A model generated the notes under the pieces. The model did not search any database. It was not told the DNA's origin and worked only from the letters and a program-made list of their open reading frames with translations. Below, piece after piece: positions 38,201 through 49,964 of a stretch of 64,000 bases of DNA. A program made the translations under genes and the position numbers. The DNA is from Xylona heveae TC161 (Eukaryota; Ascomycota; Xylonomycetes; Xylonales; Xylonaceae), in NCBI RefSeq assembly GCF_001619985.1, contig NW_017264205.1, positions 62,001-126,000 of the forward strand, in the 5' to 3' direction. The stretch's first letter is position 1; every line of letters begins with the position of its first letter.

Positions 38201-39411
38201 CTGATTGAGCGCATCCTGAACCTTCTCTAGGGATGTGGCTGAGGGAAGCTCTTCGAGTGGAAAATCTCGCATTAATTGATTGTATCGCTGGACAGTTTCG
38301 GTTGCTTCTTTCAGCCCGGTGTCCGCACTGAAACTAACTGTGGCCTGAAATCGCTTGGCCAGACGGAGGATTTCTAGAGTCAATTGAACGCCTTCGCTGC
38401 GAAGTTGATGCTCAATGCCCTCTAGTGCCGTCTCCATTGAGAGCCAAAAGTCCCTTTCCTGGGTTGCCGTCCCACTTTCTGCATCCCGCGAGAGCCTCGT
38501 GATTGACTGTATTGATTTGATCCATCCATTCACCGTAGACTGTAAGCTGTTCAAAAAGGTGCTATCACTCAGTAAGGCCGAAGGAACGAAATCCACAGAG
38601 ACTTTGACGTTGCGAGCCTGAGCTTCCTCCAGCGCGGCCTGAATGATAGGGTGCAAAGACAAGGACAATTCTGGGATCTCGGTGTTCTGCTGCAGCTGCA
38701 AAAGAGCAAGCTCAAACTCCGTCATCTTCTTCTTTGTGCCGGGGATGCCCGTTTTCACGTCGGCATCAGTTCTTTGCCTTGCCACAGCCGTCGTTTCTTT
38801 TCCTCTTGTCGATGCGTCGAAGTACGGGACTAATCCCAAATGCACAATCGAGTGCATTATTTCGAACGGCAAGGAGGATGAAGTCTGTCCAGCAGAAGTC
38901 TCGCTGAATGAGGCCGGCCCGGGAAGGTTCATGATCTGGAGTTGAGAAGAAACTGATATCGTCGGATCTAGCGGCTGCGCACTCTTCATCAAGGCGAGGG
39001 TTGCGAAGGTAGTGGAGCGAAAGGATGGTTCCGTAGAGAGTATGTACACGTATTTGGCTGGACCTATGGCTCAAATAAGCTCAACCCTTACGGGGAAATT
39101 TTGGTAGCAGTCAGAAACTCACCCGTAGACTCAGCCAAGGTCCCTTCGTTTTCGATTGAGGAGACATCTTTCTGTATGTAGATGACCCTTTGAGCTTCTG
39201 AAGCAAAACGCTGACATCGCTGAATGGTATCGGGGTGCCTCTCAGTCGACAAAAGACTTCCTGACGACTCTAAATCGTCCCTTGAGGCGCCGAGAGTGAG
39301 GATGAGTTGCTGTGTAAGATATTCAACCACCTGCGTGGAGTCAAATGTCACGTAGGGGCTGACAGGTGCTGTCCCGACAGCCCCTGGAGAAAGCAACGGG
39401 TCCTCCATCAT
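26227..39411 (-). CDS. nudA: Cytoplasmic dynein 1 heavy chain
   Basis: Motor subunit of cytoplasmic dynein, which moves nuclei, endosomes and other cargo toward microtubule minus ends. Three exons on the minus strand: 39411-39123, 39063-26759 (12.3 kb) and 26697-26227, coding 4354 aa, close to A. nidulans NudA. The tail and linker occupy about residues 1-1850. Four Walker A loops follow: [10 protein letters not shown] (~1937, AAA1, after [20 protein letters not shown]-type sequence for its Walker B), GASGSGKS (~2232, AAA2), GPPGSGKT (~2596, AAA3) and GVSGSGKT (~2938, AAA4). The antiparallel coiled-coil stalk spans about 3200-3500, with the microtubule-binding tip around 3305-3375 ([24 protein letters not shown]). 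The C-terminal part after AAA6 is short, as in fungal dyneins. Both introns are 59 and 61 nt with GTGAGT/GTAAGT donors, and the joins restore family sequence ([16 protein letters not shown]). Confidence 0.98.
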
Positions 39412-40716
39412 TGCTAACGTTACACTTCAAACACAAGAGAAAATTAGTTCATGACGGATAACGAAAGACCTGTCAATAATGGTCGAAAGCGATTGGAGGA
39501 GCGATCGCGAAAGTTGACGGTCAAAAAGACGATCAAAGAGAGTGTCTGGAGTTAATGCTGGGGTTTGTTGATAAATATCCCTAAATGCTACTTGGGGGGA
39601 GCCAGAAGTGAAAGCGTGTCTCGGGAAGGTCGCGTACTCCGTATGTTGACGAATTAGCATGAATTAATTGATCGATTAGATTCACATTGATAAGATATGA
39701 TAATTATGCCCAGCTACAAAGCCCTCTCTGGTAGCCAGGTAAGTTAGCTCTCCTCCACTCGCTCGCTCTTTCCTCTGCCGACAATCCGACGGCGCGGCAC
39801 GGCGGCTCTTTCCCAATTGGGATTTCGTCAACGTGTATAACTCTTGACTCTTTGACTCTGGAGCCCCCGCAGGAGCGAATAGAATCGGCATTCCCTTTGA
39901 TGAAATATATCTGCAGCTTTGCAGCTTCCTCCTTGGGCTTACGGTTTCAAGAGCAATGCACAAAGCAGTCACAAATCTGCTATGAGTGAGCGCTCTTCTG
40001 CAGTAAGCAATTCCGTCATTAGCTCCTGATTAGCGTAACCAAGGTACCATCCGTTCCAGCAAGCTCCAATTCACATGCAATACAACCCAAGGAACAGTAT
40101 ATATCAACTAAAGGTAGGCCCATTGGTTTCAAGATTTCATAGGGCTAAAAAGATGCAACAACCCTGTTTGAATGAGACAGTGAGTGCATCTCTGTGTAGC
40201 CTCTATTGTGTATAGCGGTCGTACCTTGCCTTAGTGACATGCTCGTTAAGGGGCACGAGACTCGTGATCGGCATGGGGTAAATTATGTCACTTAGCGGTC
40301 GCATTTCCAACGGTTCATGCCACGAGGGAAAGACATGTTTTGACAGATCGCCCAAAGAGAGCGAACTGGAAGCCAAGCCGCATTTCAATCGGAGCATTGT
40401 GTCTGGAATCGCCCAATCCCAATCCCAATCAGAAAAAGGTTGCGCGCCCTTTCTTGATTACCTATCCTGCGTAGTACATGAGAACACCTGACGGTACCCG
40501 TGGCGGGACGGCTAGCGCCCGTCGGAGATTCAGCTTGTGAGGCGTTGCGAGCACTCGTGTGTGCCTAGATCCCGGTGTGAGTTGAGACAATTTCCCCACA
40601 CTGGTCATTTCAACCTCTTACGATTGTTTGAGTTTGGAAACACGAGTGTGGAGCGCCGTCTGCTGGGTCCTCGGACAATTTAAAGAGTTCATATTGCCTG
40701 TCCGAATGACGACCGC
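39412..40716. other. Divergent promoter region of dynein heavy chain and the WDR48-like gene
   Basis: 1.3 kb. A minus-strand frame (39427-39660) and another (39682-39972) remain open just upstream of dynein but match nothing I know and have no strong splice links to it. Near 40418 there is a small tandem CAATCC repeat. No tRNA or mobile element seen. Confidence 0.55.
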
Positions 40717-43700
40717 ATGGCGCGCAAGGCCCGCCAGCGGATCAGCTACGGTTCGTGACGATCCCTTGCGTGAGGAATACCGCTAAGAAGCTTGCTCGAT
40801 CCTCTTGCTATCTCATGTCCGCGTCAATGGCCAGCTAATAGAAGTCAATTTGCAGTGTTACCGCTCGCGCGTTCGACCGGCGGGCACCTGCTAGGCGTCA
40901 ATGGATTAGCAGTCGATAAGCAGCGTTCCATCTTGTATGTGGATGGCTTTTGGGCGCCCAGGCTCCGATCCGGAGTGGATTGACACTGATCCTTCCAGAA
41001 TTTCAGCTGACCCGCTCAATCAGGTACTCAGGTGGACGCGATGGAGTCATTTGTGCGTGGGACGTCAGCGCTCCTGGCGGACCACATGATGACCCTGAGT
41101 CCGGGAACCTCGCCCGGTCAACGCCGAGCAATCCGTCGGCTTCCCTCAGAACGCAAGCGCAAGCACACACGCATTGGGTTAATGACATTGTCTTAACGCA
41201 GAACAATTCTGCCTTGGTGTCAGCTTCATCTGATATCACAGTAAAACTGTGGCGACCGGATGCCGAGGACGGGCAGCTTCCGCAGACCATTGGGCTACAC
41301 AGTGATTACGTCAAGTGTTTAGCCTCCCCCGGCCCTCGAGCAGACTGGGTCGCTTCAGGAGCACTAGACAAGAAAGTGTGTTTGTGGGATCTTGCTGGTG
41401 GTGGGGAAAGGCTTCAAATCAACGTAGGCGAAGGTGAGGCAAGTGCGAAAGGTTCAGTTTATGCTCTCAGCGCGCGCGACACCATCCTGGCCTGCGGTGG
41501 GCCTGAAAGCATTGTTCGAGTTTGGGATCCAAGGTCAGGCCGCCGCATCACAAACTTTGTCGGGCATACCGATAATGTTCGAGATATCCTGATTAGCGAA
41601 GATGGCGGGACTATCATGTCTGCGTCCTCTGATCAGACGGTGAAGGTCTGGTCGGTGACGGCAGGGAGATGCATGCACACACTCACGATGCACAACGATA
41701 GCGTGTGGTCTCTTTATTCTGATCACCCTCATCTTTCCGTCTTCTATTCGGGTGACCGATCGGGGCTCATTGCAAAGACAGACTCGCGTCGTGTAGCTGA
41801 GTGCAGCGACGGCATGTGTATAGCAGTTTGCCAGGAGCATGAGGGCATCAACAAAGTTGTTGCGTCGGATGATTCTATATGGACCGCGACATCGAGCTCG
41901 AGTATCAATCGCTGGAGTGATGTGGATACCGATGTGGATGTCCAGCTCCCAGAAAATATGTCCCATCGACGTCACTCGAGTATTGCGTCACGTTCCCGCT
42001 TCTCTCTATCTGGTCCTTCCAATCCATCAACCGGAAATGATGCCTCTAAAAAGCAGATACCCATGAGCTGTTTGCTCCGCTTGTCAAATACAGCGACCTT
42101 TCCCTTTCCTTCGAAGCATCATCGCGACAGCGAAGCTGCTACAGTTTATTCCGCTGCTAGTATCCGACGGGGCTCTGAAACGTACGAGGAGGAGAGCTTT
42201 GTGACCGGAACACCTTTGTACCAACTACCGATTGACTGCATTGAAGGTCAGCATGGATTGATAAAGCATGTCATGTTGAATGATCGTCGAAGGGTGCTTA
42301 CACTTGACACCACTGGAGAGGTCATGATGTGGGATTTGGTAAAGGTTCGTGAACTTGTCACAACACAAATTTGGCTATGGCTAATTGCTTATTTCAGTGT
42401 GTCTGCATCAAATCGTTTGGTAAGCGGCATTTGGAAGATGTGGCACCGGAGGTGAATACCACAGAATCAGTCGCCAATTGGTGCGCGGTGGACACGAGGA
42501 CTGGTCGCCTGACATGTATCCTCACGGAAAACTATTGTTTTGATGCCGAGGTCTATGCCGATGAGCTGAATTTGGACCAGCAGATTGAATTTCGAGAAGA
42601 TCAGCGAAGTAAGCTTCTCTCCTTTGGTCATTTATAATTCCTTCACGATACCCTCAATCTACCTCGACAATTGCTACTTTTTTACAAGAAGCTGACCCGT
42701 TGCCTTTTAGTCAACCTTGGAAAATGGGTGCTACGATATCTCTTTGCCAATCTTATCGACGAAGAGATAAAGCGTGATGGCACATACCGCGCAGCCTTGA
42801 ACGAAGGCAGCGGCCGTTCAGAGGGGCCCTGGCGTAGGAATGCCCCTCCCTCTATTGAGCTTCCACCGGCAAGCATGAATGGTTGGCAGGCACACAAACC
42901 TGGACCTAGCTCGGCACTCACTCCTCAAGCCAATGGCTACTCCCGACCGGCTGTGACTCCCGGCCTGTCAATCGGGCTTGCTACACCCAACATCCAACCA
43001 ATGATGCACACGCAAAATGCGGCACACAAAGACAACACTCTACCAGCTATGGCTGAGGAAGGTTCTGATCTTGAGAAGAGAGTCTCTCATCATAGCCAGT
43101 CAACTGCGTCTATGGAAAAGCCTACAGATTATTTTTCCGCCGGGCCCGTGGCCAATCCTCCTGTTACACCAGGGGGAAGTTCAGCAAAGGGCGGCGAGGG
43201 CACTTTGGACGAGAACGCTCCTCTTTCGCCCCAAGATGGTGAGAAGGGAACACCAGCCAAAGAAGGAGGATCTCGCTTCTCGAAGAAATTTCGCATGTCC
43301 TTTAGCACCAAAAAGAACCCGAAACCAGCGCCGGCGGAGGCGCCAAAGCCTGCTCCCGTCGATGAAAAATCGGAGGACTCGGACGCAAAGTCATCGGGAA
43401 GCGAGGAAAAATCGGTAGAAGACAATTTCTTTGGCGTGGTGCAGAAGATTAGGTACGGGTACCAAGATGCAGTACAGGCGCAGGAAGAAGGGCCTCTAGC
43501 TGTGGGAATCCTTCCCAGCCTCCCCAACGAGACGCCGGTATTAAAGCCGCCTCCGGAGACAACTGTTATTATTCAGGAGGAACACCCTGACCTAGGTGGT
43601 GTGGCCGATTTATTTCGGGGCACTGTCGCTTCGGTTGGCAAGGAAGCTGATGCAATAGAGAAGCTGGCGCCAATGTGGCTAGGAGATCTCTTAATTCGGG

Positions 43701-44254
43701 TATGTATTTCTAAATTATCCGACTCTGCGAGCAGATTTATATTGATGCAACTTATAGAATCAAATTCCGGTCAAAGACATGCCGAAAATTTCCTTTGTCT
43801 TGTATCCTTATCAGGACCTCTTGCCAAGCGTAGCTGGCGAAGACGGGTAAGAATTGCAATCCCTATTCGTAACTCTTCTCCCGATGGATAGACAGAAAAT
43901 ACGAAGAAGAGTGGTATTGACAAGAACAGCAGCAACACGCGATTGAATGCAAATAGAATGCTGCGGGCCAGGAAAATCCTTGGATACGTAGCAGAGCGCA
44001 TCGAACCGCAGCCAGAAAAGCCAGATCCTGACGCTCTGAAACCTGAGGAGTACCTGGAGCTTTATTGTCAGAACCAAGTAAGTCCCACGTTCGATTGTCT
44101 CAAAACTCCTTAGATTGCATTCTCATTCTGTCACCAGGTCGTCCTGCCAACTATGACCCTCGCAACTCTTCGAACTTACGTGTGGAAAGGTGGAGGTGAC
44201 ATTGTTCTCTACTACAAAGCCAACGGAAAGAAGGCGATCGGTCGATCCCCTTGA
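40717..44254 (+). CDS. WDR48: WD40 protein of the WDR48/UAF1 family
   Basis: Homologue of human WDR48 (UAF1) and fission yeast Bun107, activators of USP1/USP12/USP46-type deubiquitinases. Exons 40717-40750, 40856-40934, 41024-42344, 42398-42608, 42711-43699, 43758-43846, 43933-44077 and 44138-44254 code 994 aa. The first two short exons give [11 protein letters not shown] and LGVNGLAVD, leading into [14 protein letters not shown] repeats follow ([67 protein letters not shown]). Then comes a linker, a helical block ([20 protein letters not shown]), a disordered Pro/Ser/Lys-rich stretch, and the conserved C-terminal domain (DUF3337): [56 protein letters not shown]. The 43847-43932 intron uses an AGCAG acceptor, chosen because it rejoins GEDG to NTRLNANRM as in relatives. 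Confidence 0.93.
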
Positions 44255-44648
44255 CATCTGGATGCGACTATGAACATGCAGTAGAACTTGTGTCTGTTTT
44301 GTGTTCTTTCGTCAACGCCATGTTTGACAATGTTGGATACCATTCTTTCAAGCATCTTCTCTACCAATTCTTGGTCTGTGCGGGTAATAGAATGTGTATA
44401 TATTCTCTCTATATAAAGGCGAGAGACGCAATGGCGTCCATCAGCTGTATCTAGAATGTATATATCTTTTAATACAAAGCATCTGGATACGAGCCCTTCC
44501 TTTGGTGTATGCTGTGATTCATTCAGTGTGGCTGTGTCTATATGCAGTCCCCTTTGACCCTCCCAGCTCTATATACAAATATATCTACAATTTAATCGGA
44601 AAAAAACAAACATTTACAAGATAAAAGGTCCTGTTCTCTCATGAAACC
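44255..44648. other. Convergent 3' region, WDR48-like / SAM carrier
   Basis: 394 bp of T-rich 3' flank between converging genes; nothing else seen. Confidence 0.7.
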
Positions 44649-45807
44649 TTAGTGACGACGACCGGTCTGTCCTCCAAATGTATTATAAGCCCATTGGTAG
44701 CTACCCAGGAAAATTGCTCCGCCAGCGGAGATCCAGAATACACGGGGTCCAATGCCCGCGAAGAATGCTCGGGGGCCCGACTCGCGCATGATTTGCGTCA
44801 CCATAGGCCAAACCTTTTGCCTCCGCGCCGTCGACAGCATCAGCCTTGTCTTCAGCACATCCAGAGGCGTGGTCACACCGGCCGCAACCGCGCCCGCTAT
44901 TGAGCCAAAGACACCACTTGCTGCGGCAGACACCGCCTCATCAGGGCGTGTCCTCCCAAGCGTTCCCAGTGAAGCCGGTACATCATCTTCCAGGCCCGTC
45001 CGGTTCCGCTGCCTCCATGCCTCTTTCATCCCCTCCCACAGCGGGAACTGAATCACGGTAAAAGGCACCTCCCGCATGACTGTCACGTTCCAGCCTCGAT
45101 ACAATTCCCGCCAGACGCCACCCAGTCCGATGGAGCTCCTTTGGGTCAGAATGTGTTTCAATGCCTCGAGCGACGACGGGTGCTGCACTGCTTGCGCTCG
45201 CTGCTTGATGACTTCTGTCGGTACCCGCACGGCGCATGCGGCGACTTCACCTAAACTTGCGGATATCATGTGTTCTACTGGCCCTGCCCATGTTTTCAGT
45301 GTCCCGAGCCCAGCCCCTCCAGCAAGGTTTTCGTCTGCTTCTCGCGCCTGCTTCAGCAGTCGCTTGCTTGTCTCGTACGTCACGAAGAAAAGTGCGGCCC
45401 CCGGTGCGGACCCCACCACGGCGGACCCCACGCCCCGGTATACACCGCGGAAACCGCCTGACGCAGCAAATCCTTTGGAAGATTGAAGTCGCGTCTTCAA
45501 AGTATCGATTGGAAAGAGAGAGAGGTCCACGGTGGTGCCTGCGATGCCGCCTGCCTGTTTGCGGAGAGAAACCGGAGTTAGTGCGGGAATTTTGTCGCGA
45601 TTAAATATATGACGCCAGATTTGGAATGATTGGTGTTGATTCCCGGTAGAGAGAATTTGAGCATCAGATGCGACTACAACAAGCTGGAAGTATGATATAG
45701 AGTGCAAGAGGAAAGGGCGTGGTAAATAGAGAGAAAGAATTCTGGCTTACCACGAGAGCGCGAGCAAATGGTGACTCGATGGTGACATTCCCGGAAGGGG
45801 AGGCCAT
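44649..45807 (-). CDS. PET8: Mitochondrial S-adenosylmethionine carrier
   Basis: Inner-membrane exchanger that brings S-adenosylmethionine into mitochondria (yeast Pet8/Sam5). Exons 45807-45751 and 45554-44649 on the minus strand code 320 aa. It has the three repeats of the SLC25 family with signature motifs PIDTLKTRLQ, PTEVIKQRAQ and PLDVLKTRLM, and AGGIAGTTVDLSLFPIDTLK-like sequence at the first helix, typical of the SAM carrier branch. Exon 1 gives MASPSGNVTIESPFARALV, and the 196-nt intron joins it to AGGIAG. The reading through the intron from 45707 is an artefact. It faces the TilS-like gene across a 356-bp divergent promoter. Confidence 0.95.
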
Positions 45808-46163
45808 CTTGGGCGATGGCTGTCCAATTGCTGAAATGTATCTCCTCCGAGATCAACCCAGTACAGAACGCAAAGAGATGATGTGTCAATTCTTGTAAGT
45901 GAGAGTTGTAAAAGCAAGATTGTTGACAGGGAGAAATGTGGTGGTGGTTGTTTAGCTCCGATGTGACTCCGAATTGGCGACATCGACATCATTCAGGTCA
46001 AGGGTCCTCTCAAGAGTCCATGCTCCCTCCAGCCCAACGGCACAATTTCCCCACCCTATAGATTTCACACATCTTTACGGCTGCATGCTATATTTACGGA
46101 CAGGACATATCGGTCCAGTTTGCACTCCTTTCTTTAATTCTGCCAACCAATGCTGCCACGACC
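45808..46163. other. Bidirectional promoter of the SAM carrier and TilS-like gene
   Basis: 356 bp between two start codons facing apart, both for proteins expected in mitochondria. No strong motif stood out; TGACTCC near 45964 is a near match to a Gcn4-type site. Confidence 0.6.
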
Positions 46164-49086
46164 ATGATGCCCGTCAAGGGCCCGCTGCCGCAAAAGGCGC
46201 TGCCCATAAACGTCGCGACATTCTACAATGCTCTAAAGGCTGTATGGTCTCGCCCTGAGGGGCGTGCGGGTGGTGCCCATGCAAAATTAGGTGAGTTTTA
46301 CAGTTTATCTTTCATTGCTCTCAATCTTTTATAGAGCTGAGTTCACTGATTTCTGTTATTTTAGCTATTGCGGTCAGCGGCGGAGTTGATTCCATGGCCT
46401 TGGCAACGTTATGCAGACAACTAGCCAAACATCAGTCGTCGACGCAAGTTCCCGACTTTAGATTTACTGCCTTTGTGGTAGATCATGGCGCGAGAGAAGG
46501 GAGCAAGGAAGAGGCACAACGGGTGCTGGAGCGAGTTCGCAAGATGGGTAAGTGATCGAAGCTGTCATGCCGGATTTGGTAGGATTAGAATTGGATTGAA
46601 GCTTGACGGAAAGGAAATAAGTACAGATATAGACTAATTTGCATTACGGTATAGGAATTCGCGGCTCTGTCCTGACGCTCAATTGGCCCAAAGGCGTCTT
46701 TCCGTCACAGCTACCCAACTTCGAATCCCAAGCACGAACTCTACGATACAAGGCACTCGGCGAAGCATGCAGAGCGCATGGCGTTCCCTCGATCCTGCTC
46801 GGTCATCATGCAGAAGACCAAGCCGAGACGATCCTTATGAAAATCTCCCGTGGCCACGGCGGTGGTGGGTTAGCCGGAATGATAGCGTCTTCTGATATTC
46901 CCGAGTGTTACGGTATGCATGGGATACACCAGAGCGGAGGGTGGGAGCCGCAATTTTCAATCAGAAAAACAAACACATTCCGCAAGGGACAGGGCGCCGT
47001 TTCTGCAAAGGAAAAAGAAAGCGCAGAAGATGACTTAGAAGCCGATTATTACACCAGAAACGCCCCGACGGATGGGAATAGTCAATACACTTCCACAGGC
47101 TCATCGCGACCTAACGGCGCAATTCTCGTTGAACGAGGCGGCATTACTATCCACCGACCGCTTCTGAATTTTACCAAAGACCAACTCATTGCGACATGCG
47201 AAGCCGCGAAGACAGTCTGGGAAGAAGACGTGACCAACTTTGACCGCACGCTCACAGAACGCAACGCGGTCCGATATCTTCTACAGCAGCGCCAACTCCC
47301 TAAAGCTCTCCAAGCCGAGTCAGTCATCCGGCTCTCAAGGCGGTGGCAAGAGCGCACGCATGATCTGGAAAGCCGAGCAGAATTGGCTTGGCGAGCAAAC
47401 GAGATCACACTACTCGACGTTCGCTCAGGCGGTGTTGTCGTCAGATTTCAGAAGAAGCTTCACGGCACCAAGCGTATCCCCGAGCAATACCTCCAGGCAC
47501 ACATTCAAAAGATGACCCAGAAAGGGGCACGGATGCTCCGGCGCGCCATGGAGCTGGTCAGCCCGCAAGAGACCATTGAACTTCCTCGTCTACGCACAAT
47601 AGTGCACAACATTTTCCCCGACATTCAGGATCCAGAATTCAACGAAGCGGACAGAGATCTGTTACCTCATACCTCATTCACTGCATGCGGGATCCATTTC
47701 CAACGCATCTTTTCCCCTGTGCACATGCCCGCGGAGGGGGAATCACACGCTTCCGCGGAGACGTCATTCCAGAAGGGGACTTATTTGGACGATAAATACG
47801 TATGGATGCTGACCAGGCAGCCGTATATCAAGGCTTCTCCTGGGCCAGAGATTACTATTCCTCCAAACTCATTGAGACCCAAACAGCAGAAGATTGCAAC
47901 TGAATCGCCAGGTCCCTCTTTGAAAGGAAAACGACAAGCAGCAAAGCGTCGGCTTACCCGAGTAGAAAGCCAAGACATGTACCCATCTACTCCACCTAAA
48001 CCGCCGCCGCGTCTCTCTCAACAAAGCGGACAATCATATCCATATACCCAACCCACTCCACCCTACGGGCCAACATCTTCCTCATCCACCTCCTCTCCTC
48101 TTCACCACCAGCAACGACGCCAATTCCATCAGACCCATCTCACCCTGCTGCCTCACAACTCTCATCCTCCAGAATCTCAGCAGCCAGAGTCCACCGCCGC
48201 ACCTACTCCGGCCCTGAACCCGGAACATCTCGGCCAAAGTCAAGCTAGCAAAAGAAGACCAAGTAAGAAGACCAAAGGCCTAGCACACCACGGCGACATT
48301 GAAAACACTCCCGGCAACATTTCCACTTCCAACTCAAACCCACCCCAGCACCACCACAAAAAGCGAAAACCACAACACGCCCGCTCCCCTTCTTCTTCTC
48401 CCGCCACTAATACTGATCACGACATCGAAGCCGCACCCTGGCATCTCTGGGACGGCCGGGTCTGGATCCGCGTGTCGAATCCCACCGACCGAGACGTCAT
48501 CATCAGACCGCTCAACCCACAAGATCTGCACCCCTTTCGAAAATGGCTAGAGCAGCATGTTTCTCCGAAAAAAGTCAAGCAGTTGGACCAGCTCCTAGCC
48601 GCGGCTGCTCCTGGCAAAGTAAGATGGACGCTGCCTGTGCTAGCGTGGGGCGGTAAACGCTACGGCTCTCCCGTTTCACTTTACCGTCCATCTCCTTCTG
48701 TATCATCTGCGTCTACAGCGCCTGATTCGGTGGAATCAAGGGATTCCTCAGATTCTCGTCATGCAGAAGGCTCTGGCGAAATGGTTGACGATCCGGCGCA
48801 TACGTGTCCCATTATCGCCCTCCCGACGCTGAATTTTAGCATTTATACCCTTTCTCGTTCTTTTCCCCCGTCTCATCCTCGTTCCCATTACCCTTTTCAT
48901 CCTCATAATCTCTCTCATTCTCAGTCTGAGTCGCAGACTCAGTCTCAGAGGTCTGTGTCTGTGTCTGTGTCTGTGTCTGCCGCTTCGCAAGTCCCACAGG
49001 TGCGCTGGCAGGTCCGGTATAAAAAGATACACATCCCGCCAGACAGACAAGGCCGGGAGCGGCACGACAAGGTTGTTGTCCGGTAA
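46164..49086 (+). CDS. tilS: TilS-type tRNA(Ile)-lysidine synthase, PP-loop ATPase
   Basis: N-type PP-loop ATPase of the TilS family. The bacterial enzyme converts C34 of the CAU anticodon of a minor isoleucine tRNA to lysidine, so that it reads AUA; a fungal member most likely acts on mitochondrial tRNA(Ile). Exons 46164-46290, 46365-46547 and 46655-49086 code 913 aa, about twice a bacterial TilS. The ATP loop SGGVDSMAL is at about residues 47-55, followed by FVVDHGARE, FESQARTLRYKALGEACRAH, and the PSILLGHHAEDQAETILMK motif, then RPLLNFTKDQLI, VWEEDVTNFDRTLTERNAVR. After about residue 550 the protein is Pro/Ser/His/Gln-rich low complexity, ending with (Val-Ser)n and Ser/Gln repeats and a basic tail. 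There is no obvious presequence, so location is inferred. Confidence 0.9.
48956..48982. repeat. (GTGTCT)n tandem repeat in the TilS-like gene
   Basis: About four and a half units of a hexamer that code alternating Val-Ser in the C-terminal tail. Confidence 0.8.
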
Positions 49087-49964
49087 TGTCCGTGTCTTGT
49101 CCGGTAGATTGTTAGCCGCGCTGTTCAGTATATACACTACCTTTGCTGTTTGCTTTTTATTTCAATGTACAAGGTATATACTACATAGTAGAAAAAAGAA
49201 GGTAGAAAAAATGGAACGGGCAATAGGGATCCAGGATCTGTAAATATATACATCAGGGCCATAAATACCTAGGTTATATTATTGTATAACCCTACAAAGT
49301 ACACGAACTACTATGTTTATGTCACAATAGAAGCCCATTCCGAAACGTCATACTGTAGCTAAGTGGCTTTGGATTAGCAGCTAATATTAGAAAAAAAAGA
49401 AAAGAAAAGCATGAGCCAATAGCTCTTAGGGGTATATACAGCAGAGATGCCAAAAACGAATATACAGCAGATACCAACAACAACATCAACAACCACCACC
49501 ACCACCACCAACAAAAAATAAAAATAAAAATAAAAAACAAAAAAAAAAAAAATTTAGAAACAAACTAAAAAAAATTGAAAGTAAAACAAAACAAGGAAAT
49601 GAAATGAGACGAAAATAAAAGTAAAGAGAAAAGCAACGACAGGCTCAAATAGGGTCTCTGAAAGAAACACCCGGTGAAACATCGACCAAAACGAAAAACG
49701 AAAAACGAAAAACGAAAAACGCTCTTTCGTCCGAGCGCGCCCAAACACCTCAAGTAATACAGCTCATGATTCTGCTGCTAGGAATAACCGTAGGCGTTGA
49801 GGAATAATACAACGGGGCTTCAGGCCCCCTTCCCATCCACCCCTCCCCTCAACCGTCCCAGTGAGGCCAAGTCAGGTGAGACAGCAGACAGAAGAGAAAG
49901 TGAAAAGTGAAGATGAAGTGAAAGTTGAAAAGAGTAGGATTTCAGGATTGAGTAGGCGAGGTGA
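49087..49964. other. Low-complexity convergent intergenic region
   Basis: 878 bp between converging genes, holding several simple repeats: ACC/ACA triplets (about 49478-49513), A-rich AATAAA repeats (49515-49560) and AAAAACG tandem units (about 49690-49722). No gene is seen; short hydrophobic frames on the minus strand are just the complement of the A-rich DNA. Confidence 0.75.
49690..49722. repeat. (AAAAACG)n tandem repeat
   Basis: About five units of a heptamer ACGAAAA in intergenic DNA. Confidence 0.75.

Noticed and set aside
39427-39660. 77-codon minus-strand ORF just upstream of dynein
   Set aside because: No recognisable protein and no splice link giving a dynein N-terminus; kept only as part of the promoter.
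43899-43932. Alternative start of the seventh WDR48 exon at the GATAG acceptor (43892)
   Set aside because: Breaks phase with the GTAAGA donor; the AGCAG acceptor restores the family sequence.
49322-49753. Hydrophobic minus-strand ORFs
   Set aside because: Phe/Leu-rich translations of A-rich simple repeats.
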